From positions 25,374,126 to 25,438,125 of the forward strand of contig OX328124.1 of NCBI GenBank assembly GCA_946811695.1: a DNA stretch of 64,000 nucleotides, read 5' to 3'. The position numbers and the translations under genes are program-made. This document shows, piece by piece, positions 10,951-20,997 of the stretch (within the stretch, counting starts at the first letter, position 1; every line of letters begins with the position of its first letter). Origin of the DNA: Gonocerus acuteangulatus (Eukaryota; Arthropoda; Insecta; Hemiptera; Coreidae). The notes under the pieces were generated by a model. It made no database searches. It was not told the DNA's origin and saw nothing but the letters and a program-made list of their open reading frames with translations.

Positions 10951-11335
10951 ATAAATAAAAAGTGTAAAAGTGTGTGGCGATATTTTATTGACCTTCCGCC
11001 TTATTCGCCAGTTATATATATTTGAGCTAAGGGTCATTTAATGAATAATTGTAAATTTATCTTAATTAAACAATAAGGTTAATTGCAATAATATGATTTT
11101 TGAATGATTTGAAAATATATTTTGATTTTTTCCAAGTCTAATCAGGATTTGAATGTTTAATTTCAACGATATCAGTGCTGATATTAAGTTAGATGACAAA
11201 TAAAATATTATTCTATGTTCAATTGTAAAAGTTCCTGAATTATTTACACATAATTTAATAAACAAGGGAAACAAAAAAAAACAAGCTAGACAAAATTGTT
11301 CTAAATTTTATTAGCTTTCATTTAAAAAAAAAAAA

Positions 11336-12750
11336 AAAAAAAAAAAAACATTCATTGAAATCTGTTAAGATTTAAAGGCTGTAGCATTTTTTGAAATACG
11401 AAATGTCGTTTGGCCCCACAGGTGATTATACAGACTTTTATTACACATACTTGACCGTCGATCAGACTATACTCATCATATTATTTCCTATTTTGTGTTG
11501 TTCATTTTGGACTCTTTTGAATTTTTTATTATCTATATATTTTATTAATTTTATTTCTACTTAATAATATATTTCACTTTACTGGCGTATAATTTACAGA
11601 ATATACCGATGAACTGCACGGAACCACAAATGCAACTTCGATGCAATGCATTCCGAAGTGGAGCATCGATATAATATAATAATAATAATAATACTTTATA
11701 TTTTTATTTTAAGTATGCACCGTATTTTACCTTGATAATTAAAATAATTTATTTTCCCTAATGTAAAATAAATTATTTATTTTTATTGATAAAGTATGTT
11801 ATCTTCATATTTTTGTGTTAATATTTATTCTGTATTTCTTCTTGTTAGAATTTCTTTTATTTAATTGAAATATCTATTTATTTGATTTATACTATTTTCC
11901 TGCTGTATCTTTGACTTATTCAAAAATGCGTTGGAAATTAATTTGTTGATAAATATCCTCCGTTTCACATGGATTATTAGAATGCGTGCAAAGATCATAT
12001 AGAATTTATCTAACATTTTAATAATAAAGAGAATTATTATTCTCGTGGAATAAATGTTAAGCCTGCCTTTTTAGGAATTTAATCTATAATTTCTAATGAA
12101 TTTATGTTCTTCCTGAGTGTATTTTTATCTTCCCACCGTTGCAAAAAATGTATTTATGTTATAATGGTACAAAGCTTTACGTTTTTTTTTATTATTTTAT
12201 ATAGTACCTAAGAGTAACAATAAGAATGCATTGTTTTTGTTTACATTGTAAACGTGCTTTAGTATTAAAATGGTTTTGTATGATGGTTTAGGGAAAACAA
12301 TTTATTCCTTTAATTGTTAGTTATTTATTTCTAGTTAGTTCATATAAAGCCAAAGCTATTGTTCGAAATTGAGTATTTGTCAGTAATGACAGCTATTTAA
12401 TTTTGAAGGCTCTATTTATTGAATATTTTCAGCGCATTGATCTGACAATGAATCTTTTGTTTCTTCACTTTTTAAAGAATTCCTTGTCAGGTTAATGCGT
12501 CATTTTGTTTGAATTCTTAATATATTTTTCTGTGATATATGTCGTATATGTTTTCTGTAATAAACAATGATGTTTTTTTCGTTCTTTTTATCACCTTCCA
12601 CATATGAAAGATCCGTCACGCAGGAGCTGTATCACTAAACACTGTCGACAGAATTTAGGTAGTGTAGACTGCATTTCTGAATATTATGTTTAAAATAGCC
12701 TATATAAATAGAATAAAAATATGAATAGTTCTGCTCTTTTACATTTTGTA
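11336..12750. other. unassigned AT-rich sequence
   Basis: 11345-11420 repeats the TTGAAATC.GTTAAGAT..TTTGGCCCCAC motif seen at 3960 and 29668. The rest is AT-rich with no frame or repeat I can identify. Confidence 0.4.
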
Positions 12751-12751
12751 A

Positions 12752-13770
12752 TAATTATTATTTATTTTTGGTGTTCCGTTTTTGGGCGATGTACACCTTA
12801 CAAACATTACATATATACATTACATTGTCTTATATACTTACATTACACACACACACATATCTATATTATTAAATTACGTTATATCAACGTATATTTACAT
12901 TACAATATATTTAATAAGTTTGCATTTATTATTTACACACATATATACATACACATATAATATTAGATTACTTGATTTTAAATTAAGTTTAGTTACATTA
13001 TGATTGTACACCAGTCTTTTTGCATTTGCATGCTAGGTATGGATCAGAAGGTAGATGAATTATCTGCCTTCGGTGGGATATTCATGTCTCTGTAGGACAC
13101 TATGGTAAGGAAACATTAAGCTGTGTTCAAATGAGTTGGTATAATCCATTGTTGTGTAGGTAATGTAGTATAGAGTCTATGTGTTGGCTATCTTCACTTA
13201 ACAACTCGCATAAGTTGTAGGGTAAGTTCAGATCACGTCGTCTCATGCATTCTGTGAGTAAGTGTTTTATCATAAGAGTAGTGTTACATATTTCACATTG
13301 CGGCTGTTCTTGTCTCGTCATTAAGTAACTTTGAGTAATTCGAGAATGACCAATCCTTAAGCGGGTCAAAACCACTTCTTCTCTTCGGTTTACACGGGAA
13401 CTGGATGGCCATTCTTTAACTGTATGTTTGATAGCACGGAGTTTATTTTCTGTTAGTTGTGTCCACGAATTTTGCCAGAATAATGTTATAATGTCTCTTG
13501 TTCTGTTTGTCCAGTCTTGGTGGGTTAGTCTTGTTATTTCTACGTTTGTTTGTTCAGTGGCTATTTTTGCATGAGTGTCGGCCAACGAACTTTTGCCTAA
13601 GTCTTCGTGACCTGGTAGCCAGTGGATGGTAACGTGTCTGTTTAGTGTGTGGACTTGAAATAGTATTCGTTGTAATAGAGGATGATGTGTGTAGCTGTCA
13701 GTTAGTGCTTCAAGTGCGCTGAGTGAGTCCGTAATTAGTTTCCCTCCAGAGTTTTGTGTATGTGTGGAAC
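12752..13770 (-). mobile_element. 5'-truncated I-like non-LTR retrotransposon
   Basis: The copy runs on the minus strand from RNase H (13770) through the ORF2 stop (13127) and a ~370-bp 3' UTR to a terminal hairpin (GGTGT..ACACC) and an AAATAAATAAT tail at 12752. The 5' two thirds (ORF1, endonuclease, RT) are missing, as is usual for target-primed insertion. Confidence 0.75.
13127..13770 (-). pseudogene. I-like ORF2 C-terminus: RNase H and zinc knuckle
   Basis: An uninterrupted frame. RNase H shows T-D-S-L-S-A-L and the later W-L-P-G-H..A-D-T-H-A-K-I-A block, containing the second and last catalytic aspartates; the first catalytic region is lost by truncation. Next comes R-R-E-E-V-V-L-T-R-L-R-I-G-H, a CCHC-type knuckle (C-x2-C..K-H-L-L-T-E-C) and the family's end Y-L-H-N-N. 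In the intact element RNase H helps degrade template RNA and the knuckle is thought to bind nucleic acid during target-primed reverse transcription. The ~30 residues upstream of 13770 in the same frame do not match and are host flank. Confidence 0.8.
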
Positions 13771-13843
13771 TGCACTGCTTAAAAAATAAATAAAACTTAA
13801 ACTTTTCTTCTATTGATCTTATTGAATGATATAGGCGTCCCAA

Positions 13844-15032
13844 TATAAAAAGATAACTAATAAAGCAGAAAAGAGATAGAGCGTACCTAGTGGCATAAGT
13901 TAGAACCCTATAACCCTCATAAAATTATAACAAAACCGAGGCGCTCCTAGTGGTAGCTTTGCCAACCAACGTTTTGGCAGGTGAATTCTATTCAAACATA
14001 GTACAAAGTAAACCCCCACCCCCTTCCGATAGAAAAATTTAGTTAATTTTTACAACACTTCTTCCTCTTTAGATACCCAAGAAATATACCGCATTTCATT
14101 GCAATAGGGTAGAAATTATCAGCAAATTAGTAATTTGGGTCCGGAGTAAATCCCCCTTCTAATAAACCGATTAAATATTTTTTTACAACCTATTTTTCGC
14201 TGTAGATGATCACAACGAATATTTAGTTTCGTTGAAATATAAAAAAACAGTACCGTTGGTAGTGGTAATTTGGGTCCGGCGTTTCCCCTCTCTACCAATT
14301 TACCCATTTAATTTAATTTTAAAACTCATTTTTCTATATAAATAACCACAACGAATACAGAGTTTCGTTGCAATACAACTAAAATTGCGGCCGGTATGGG
14401 CAAATAACTACTTTGGGTCCAGAGTTACCCCCCCCCCCTCAAGATGAACCAATTTTGCTGTTTAACGAACTCGTTCAGTCGTTTGATAAGAGAAAGCTAC
14501 ATACCAAGTTTCGTGGCGAAAAAACAAAAACTCTGGTGTGTACCGTGTTAACGATAGTTCATCAAATGTTTTGACGTGATCCTTTACATTGGTATAACTT
14601 TTTTAATTAATAACCGATTGGCATGAAACAAACACTAAATGTTAAATGAAGCTTGCCACAATATCTTAGTGGAAACCGCATCTAACTTATACTAAATACA
14701 AAACCTATAAGTCGTAAAACTCTAATTTACGAACCCGGAAATATAAATAAATGAAATATGTAATAGATACTTTTGTTTTATATTAATTTTATCTTCGGAA
14801 TATGTACTTCAACCTAATAATATATACTAACAATAAATATACTACAAAAAATCGTAAAAGTGCGAATAGTACTGTCGAATACAACTGTTAAGCCAGGCGC
14901 CTCCGGAAAATGTGCGTCGACGTGATTAATTAGATAGGCATACATTTTTTATTTAGGAAACGATTGACATAAAACAAACACTAAATGTTAAGTGAAGCTT
15001 GCCACAATATCTTAGTGAAAACCGCATCTAGA
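13844..15032. repeat. mosaic of non-coding interspersed repeats
   Basis: 14040-14470 holds about three degenerate ~130-bp units with ACAACGAATA..AGTTTCGTTG and TTTGGGTCCGGAG. 14456-14560 is the inverted copy of 3340-3430. 14600-14690 and 14930-15025 are direct repeats (ACAAACACTAAATGTTAA, GCTTGCCACAATATCTTAGT). No frame is credible. Confidence 0.5.
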
Positions 15033-15190
15033 TCGGATAAGCCGTGGGTTCTCTAGCGTTGATAAAGGCCCCCAATAGTATTTTTGCCCATATATCTTCC
15101 ATATACAACAGCGATTCGTTACAATTTTATTATATTTATAGATTAATTATTGTTATTATATTACCCTCTTCTCGAAAAACTATATAATAT

Positions 15191-16501
15191 CCATAACTGC
15201 CATAGATAACCAACAGCTCACTATTCTAGTTCTCCTAGATTTTTCAAAAGCATTTGATACCGTAGACCATCAAATCCTCCTCACCAAACTCCAATCTCTT
15301 TCCTTTTCCAACAGTGCCATTAGCTGGTTCCAATCCTTTCTATCCAATCGATCCCAATACGTGGTCATCCCCGTCAGCAATCCTTCTAGCCCTCTTCCTC
15401 TTTCCCGTGGTGTACCGCAGGGCTCCTCGTTATCCCCAACTCTATTTTCTGTTTACATCAATGATCTTCCTCTTTCCATAGTTCATTCCAAGTTTCATCT
15501 CTACGCTGACGATACCCAAATCCACCTATCCTTTTGCTACGAGATGCTGTAGACAAGCTGCAAGTAGATCTTAACAACATCAATGCTTGGGCTGCAGCTA
15601 ATAAGCTTTCCCTGAATCCAGACAAATCCAAAGCCATTGTTATAGGCTCCCAATCCCTTATAAGTTCTACTTCCCCTTTTCCAGCCCTTTACCTTAACAG
15701 CATCCCTATAAAATATTGTAAATCAGTTAAAAATCTTGGGATCATATTTGATCAGAACCTTTCCTGGAAAAATCATATTTCCCAAATTTCCCGTCGGTCC
15801 ATATTTATCCTGAGACAGCTCAACCTCTCCCGCCATCTCCTGCCAACAAAGACCCGTCAACTCCTCGTAACTTCCCTATTATTCCCCCAGTTTGACTATG
15901 GTTGTTTGGTGTACGGTGGACTTTCTGGCGATCTGGAGGCAAAACTCAAACGCCTCATGAACTGTTTCATTCGTTTTATCCTCGGGATCCCCAGAGACTC
16001 CCACATATCACATTTCTACCAGGAGCTAAATTGGCTATTCCCTCTTTATCGTCGTCAGTACTTCCTCGGCTCAGTCCTTTACCAAGTAATTCAATCCCGT
16101 AGACCTTCTTATATTTTTCAACTTCTTAAATTTAAATCCTCGGTTCACTCCCGTAACACCCGATCTCGTCCTTCCGATCTTTATATTCCTTCCCACCGAA
16201 CAGCAATATTCGAAAAATCATTCGTCACCCGTGCCACCTCGCTATGGAATTCCTTACCTCTGTCTGTCCGCCATTCTACCAACCTTGAAACCTTTAAATC
16301 CCGACTCTTCCACCACCTTCTATCCCTCCAAGTTTTACCCAACCCCTAGTCTATATTGAAGCTGTACACTATATACTGATACTGATAGCATTTATAAGTT
16401 TTTAAGTTTATACGTAAAATTCATAATTATTTTGTAATTTCAAAATTATTCCTATGGGACTTCTGTCCCGGAATAAGAATAAAACTTTTCATTCATTCAT
16501 T
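15191..16501 (+). mobile_element. 5'-truncated CR1/L2-like non-LTR retrotransposon
   Basis: Inserted into a satellite unit, with TAATAT at 15185-15190 and again at 16502-16507 as a short target duplication. It ends in a CATTCATTCATT microsatellite-like tail rather than poly(A), as CR1/L2 elements do. It starts inside the RT domain. Confidence 0.8.
15196..16349 (+). pseudogene. CR1/L2-like reverse transcriptase, frameshifted
   Basis: The first frame carries RT motif A (L-L-D-F-S-K-A-F-D-T-V-D-H), then S-R-G-V-P-Q-G-S-S-L-S-P, and motif C Y-A-D-D-T-Q, so the catalytic aspartates are present. The frame breaks near 15530 and continues one frame over (15534-16349) with L-N-P-D-K-S-K, the thumb K-N-L-G-I-I-F-D-Q-N-L-S-W and a C-terminal P-x-F-D-Y-G region ending at TAG 16347-16349. 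ORF1, endonuclease and RT N-terminus are absent. One frameshift and the 5' truncation make it dead. The codons are C-rich at position 3, unlike the surroundings. Confidence 0.85.
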
Positions 16502-17503
16502 TAATATGAACCCTCTTCCGGCTAGGAGAGGCTGGAACCTGTGGATAAGCCGTGGGTTTTCTAGCGTTGATAAAGGCCCCCAATAGTATTTTTGCCCATA
16601 TATCTTCCATATACAACAGCGATTCGTTACAATTTTATTATATTTATAGATTAATTATTGTTATTATATTACCCTCTTCTCGAAAAACTATATAATATGA
16701 ACCCTCTTCCGGCTAGGAAAGGCTGGAACCTGTGGATAAGCCGTGGTATTTCTAGCGTTGATAAAGGCCCCCAATAGTATTTTTGCCCATATATCTTCCA
16801 TGTACAACAGCGATTCGTTACAATTTTATTATATTTATAGATTAATTATTGTTATTATATTACCCTCTTCTCGAAAAACTATATAATATGAACCCTCTTC
16901 CGGCTAGGAGAGGCTGGAACCTGTGGATAAGCCGTGGGTTTTCTAGCGTTGATAAAGGCCCCCAATAGTATTTTTGCCCATATATCTTCCATATACAACA
17001 GCGATTCGTTACAATTTTATTATATTTATAGATTAATTATTGTTATTATATTACCCTCTTCTCGGAAAACTATATAGTATGAACCCTTTCCGGCTAGAAA
17101 AGGCTGGAACCTGTGGATAAGCCGTGGGTTCTCTAGCGTTGATAAAGGCCCCCAATAGTATTTTTGCCCATATATCTTCCATATACAACAGCGATTCGTT
17201 ACAATTTTATTATATTTATAGATTAATTATTGTTATTATATTACCCTCTTCTCGAAAAACGATATAGTATGAACCCTTTCCGGCTAGAAAAGGCTGGAAC
17301 CTGTGGATAAGCCGTGGGTTCTCTAGCGTTGATAAAGGCCCCCAATAGTATTTTTGCCCATATATCTTCCATGTACAACAGCGATTCGTTACAATTTTAT
17401 TATATTTATAGATTAATGTTATTATATTACCCTCTTCTCGAAAAACTATATAGTATTAACCCTCTTCCGGCTAGAAAAGGCTGGAACCTGTGGATAAGCC
17501 GTC

Positions 17504-17925
17504 CCAAAAATCAGTATTATTTATACTTTGATGTGAAAATTTAAATAAATATATGTTTTATGACTTAATTATTAATATAATAATCTATACTTAAAGCTAG
17601 GACGGTTTAGTTAAACTATTTAAAAAAAAAAAAAATAAAGGTCAATTTAGAAAAATGTTAGGGGATGCCCACAGGGTCCTTCAAGGTCTGTAGCGCCCAC
17701 ACGTATTGGGTAAAGGAATTTTTTTAAAATTTATTTGTTTATGAGCATCCACAACGAAGTTGATTTGCCCAATATAATTATTACATGTACCTACTTTCAA
17801 TTATAAAGTTGTTTATTTAAAATATCTTATTATGATATATTTGAGAAAGGAAAGATACAATAAGAAAAAATTTGATACGATTAGAAAATTATTTATTATT
17901 TAGATATTAACGTACATTATATTAT
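17504..17925. other. AT-rich flank with an I-like 3' tail on the minus strand
   Basis: 17715-17800 read on minus ends GGATGCTCATAAACAAATAAA, like the I-like terminal hairpin and TAAA tail. Nothing else is recognised. Confidence 0.4.
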
Positions 17926-18000
17926 TAACTGAGAATTTTGGGACGGGTTCTCTATAGGTTACCACCCTTCTTGTAGCTAGGATAGGACTGATGCCTTTTA
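17926..18000 (-). mobile_element. SINE family A, 3' fragment
   Basis: Matches the family A body (GGGACGGGTT..TAGGTTACCACCC..GGACTGATGCC on +). The tRNA-like head is missing. A GC-rich hairpin (GGTTCCTCCCT / AGGGAGGAACC, 18006-18034) follows directly. Confidence 0.6.
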
Positions 18001-18135
18001 GCGCGGTTCCTCCCTCCCCCATAGGGAGGAACCCCGCTTATAAGGTTGATACAATGAAACAATCCGGAAGTGCCGACTAGAAAATTTTGCGTTTCAGAAC
18101 CCCTAGAGACCGAAAATGATGGTGGTTCAAATTTG

Positions 18136-18161
18136 TATATATATATATATATATATGTATA

Positions 18162-18220
<59 letters not shown>
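18136..18220. repeat. (AT)n microsatellite
   Basis: About 85 bases of TA repeat with one TATTTA break; open frames on both strands here are artefacts. Confidence 0.95.
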
Positions 18221-18222
<2 letters not shown>

Positions 18223-19330
18223 CTGTTCGCTCTCTAGCTCGAAGACGAATGGTCCGATTTTGATGAAATTTGGTACAAAAATCCGTCGTCCAATTTGAAA
18301 GGTCAAGTTCGTTAACCAGCGAAATCCGCCTACCGGAAGATGGCGTTTGGGGCGAAATTCGCGCAAAAAAAATCGTAACGCTTACGTTTTTGAGTTCATA
18401 AGCTTCTAAGTACTCGTTTTATATGATTCCTGGGCTAGGAAAACGAATGAAACCATTTTCAAGGCGATAGCTTTAACCGTTTTTGAGAAAATTGGAAAAA
18501 TAATTTTTGAATACCGTTTTTGGTTTGGGTACTTAGAATCATGGGATTCAGTTGAAACTTTATCTGCATGTTCTACTTTCATTAAAACTAATATGTTGAA
18601 AGTTTTGTTACGTTTGGAGTTAAGGAAGGGTTAGAATAAAATATTTTATGAACAGACATGAAAAGTTTTGGGAAGTTCGTATACTTTCATTAATATCTCG
18701 AACACGGTTGGGAAATCGTGGTAAGTGGATAGGAACTATTTGAAAGCTTACTAAATTCTCTACAAAAAAGATTCTAAAACTATTTTTGATTAGGTTATGT
18801 CAATCGGAGAAATAAGTGCTTAAAACTTCAAATACGTCTGTTTTGTTCTTATGAACGGGTTTTTGTCGTTCTTGTTGTAATTTTTGTCTCTTTCCCTTCG
18901 TTTTTTATTGCTTTTTATTTTTGTAATTTCTTATGTTGCGAAAATTTTGTGTGTAAAACAGGATATGAAAAATGAGGCCAATTTTCTGTTGCTAGAAATA
19001 ATATAAATTTTGGGAACTTTCTTTAATATCTCGAAAACTGTTGAGAATTTTGGTAAACGGAAGAATACCATTAGAAAGCTTATTAAATGCTCTACATAAA
19101 AGGTTCTAATGAAAGTTTTGATTAGGCGATGTCAATCGGAGAAATAAGAGCTTAAAGCTTTAAAGTAATTGATTTCGCTTATTCGAAGTGTTCTTTTTGC
19201 CTGTATTTTATTCCTTGTTATTTTTTAATTGCTTATAGTTGGATAATGTATTCGAAAATAAAACAGGTTATGTAAAATAACAAAAACAATTTATTGTAAG
19301 AAATATAGATTTCCAAGATTCCAAGACCTT
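18221..19330. repeat. degenerate direct repeat, ~365-bp spacing
   Basis: 18690-18860 and 19022-19190 share TTAATATCTCGAA.AC, GAAAGCTTA.TAAAT, GTCAATCGGAGAAATAAG in the same order. The 5' part carries TCGAAGACGAATGGTCCGAT, typical of diffuse insect non-coding repeats. No coding potential. Confidence 0.5.
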
Positions 19331-19421
19331 GTAACTAGCGCGACGGTTTCTATTGTTGCCGACCCTTCCAGGTCAGATTGTAAATCCTACCTTTCAAGAC
19401 TGGTGGAACCAAAATATAACT

Positions 19422-19572
19422 GTCAGGGTTCGGTCACTGCTACTTAATAAAACTACATTTTATCGTAAAAATGGTTTTATTGTGCCGACGTTTCGGCTTG
19501 AACTTCAAGCCTTCATCAGGGCTGTAAATACAAGTAGGACATATTTAACACTAATATATGCACATATCTATG

Positions 19573-19639
<67 letters not shown>

Positions 19640-19767
19640 ATATATATATATTTATTTATAGGCATATACACATACACATATACACGCACACCTATGTACA
19701 TATATATGCCCACATACCTACACATATGGGGTATGTATTATTAAGTAGCAGTGACCTAACCCGGACA
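19422..19767 (-). mobile_element. foldback element with hammerhead-like motif and (AT)n centre
   Basis: Terminal arms GGGTTCGGTCACTGCTACTT (19425 onward) and AAGTAGCAGTGACCTAACCC (19743 onward) are inverted. A hammerhead-like motif lies on the minus strand at 19483-19527. The centre is an expanded (AT)n, 19577-19650, with CACA-rich flanks. Confidence 0.55.
19483..19527 (-). ncRNA. hammerhead-like ribozyme motif
   Basis: Minus strand: CUGAUGA box (19519-19513), one extra A, a 7-bp stem GGCUUGA/UCAAGCC, GAAAC, GU and C as the cleavage-position base. Stem I GCC pairs with GGC. AATAAAAC follows. This is the copy closest to the canonical CUGAUGA..GAAAC..GUC pattern. Helix III is only ACGU, which cannot fold on itself but could pair between two RNAs. 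Confidence 0.5.
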
Positions 19768-19903
19768 ATCCCTACCTTGCATCATCAACGGTCAACGATC
19801 TCCTCTCAACAAAATAATAACTGCTTCTATTTTAATCTTTCGAAATTAGACTAGGGATAAGAACGGAACCGCGCTAAGATGAGGCAGTTCCTGCGAGTCG
19901 GAC

Positions 19904-19950
19904 TTTTCTTTTTTCTAAAGAAATGCTACCATCCCATAGTGGGAATCGAA
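19904..19950 (-). mobile_element. SINE family A fragment
   Basis: Only CTTTTCTTTTTTCTAAAGAA..CCCATAGTGGGAATCGAA is left, i.e. the B box and part of the body, minus orientation. Confidence 0.55.
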
Positions 19951-20163
19951 AGCAAATTATTTGTTCTATATGAAAACGTCAGCTTCCAAAAAAAAAATCT
20001 AACATTTATACTAATAAATAAATTATAATGGGTTATCATAACATAATGTAAATGAATATAATTTGGGAGAAGCAGCAAATACATTTAAATAGCAAAGATA
20101 GAAAAAGAAATTATATAAAAAAAAGAAAACAATAAAATAAAAACAATATATAAGAAAATAAAA

Positions 20164-20560
20164 TTACAACAATGAAAGCTTACACATTTTCATAATGCCC
20201 TTAAATGTGACATATATGTGTTTAAATATCTGATTCAAATAATTGCTGCCTTCGGTCAAGAGTTGTGTATGGTCAGTGGATATATGTAATTGTTCTCTTC
20301 TTCGACAGTCTGTAACTATATGTCTTATAGTTAGGAGTTGGTTACATTGTCTACAGATTGGTGCGTCTTGTTTAGTCATTAGTAGAGAATGGCCAATTCG
20401 GAGTCGAGTTAAAACTACCTCTTCTCTCCGGTTTCCTCTTCTGCTGGATGGCCATTCTACCACTCTTTGTTTAATTTCTAGCAGTTTATTGTTGTTGTTG
20501 TTGTACCATGCTTTCTGCCAAATAATTAGTTAAAACTGTCTGCAAATCATAAAGTTGAAA
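20164..20560 (-). pseudogene. I-like ORF2 C-terminal fragment
   Basis: Minus-strand frame with W-P-S-S-R-R..R-R-E-E-V-V-L-T-R-L-R-I-G-H-S, a deletion of ~5 residues, M-T-K-Q, then the knuckle C-R-Q-C..R-H-I-V-T-D-C. A CAA/CAG-like run (N repeats, 20485-20505) sits upstream. RNase H is gone. Confidence 0.7.
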
Positions 20561-20997
20561 GTTTACATATATATCCAGTTACATAATTAAATATACTTTC
20601 GATTGTACAATTTTACATATCCATCATATAATATAATTAATTAAATTTGTAAAAAAAACGGATAAAAATAAAAATGATATAGTAAAATAAACAAAAAAAA
20701 AATAAAAGGATTTTTTTTTTTTTTTATTTCGTGCATATCAGTGGGTGAAATACTGCCTTTGAAATAAGAGTAATAAATAGTTACAAATAAAGCAGATGGC
20801 ATCATATATTAAACATATTTACATAAAAACTCTATCATAGGTTGACTTTGTTAAAATATCAAATACTGTAACTCATAATTATGTTTAAAAGTTCGCCAAT
20901 ATGCTCTTGAGTATGTGTACTGGGTTCTGAAGAATACGATTAAACTGAAAAAATGAACGGTTACAAATATAAAGGAAACATTTCAGAAATCCGACTA

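Larger units (their letters stand above)
10219..11050. mobile_element. palindromic retroelement with two hammerhead-like motifs
   Basis: Arms 10219-10610 and 10625-11018 are near-identical reverse complements. GTAAATTTATCT flanks it at 10207-10218 and 11051-11062, a 12-bp target duplication. The right arm is followed by a one-sided ~32-nt tail (11019-11050) with no mirror on the left. Each arm carries a hammerhead-like motif: + strand at 10905-10950 and - strand at 10284-10329. The architecture resembles inverted terminal units of Penelope-like elements, but no RT or GIY-YIG endonuclease is present, so it would be non-autonomous. Confidence 0.7.
9868..11335. mobile_element. outer foldback element, split by a second palindrome
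   Basis: 9868-10175 and 11090-11335 are reverse complements (TTTAATGAAAGCTAATAAAA and its mirror; AACTTAATATCAGCACTGAT region; CCAAGTCTAATCAGGAT). The left arm has a 92-bp tandem duplication (units at 9898 and 9990), missing from the right arm. The element at 10219-11050 is inserted near its centre. Confidence 0.8.
15033..17503. repeat. ~190-bp satellite-like tandem array
   Basis: Units begin GGATAAGCCGTGGGTT and include CCCCCAATAGTATTTTTGCC and CTCTTCCGGCTAG. Starts near 15034, 16542, 16732, 16923, 17113, 17303 and 17489 give periods of 191, 191, 190, 190 and 186. The units are highly similar, so the expansion is recent. The first unit is split by the CR1/L2-like insertion. Confidence 0.9.

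Noticed and set aside
18116..19725. Tyr/Ile-rich ORFs on both strands
   Set aside because: Translations of (AT)n and (CA)n microsatellites.
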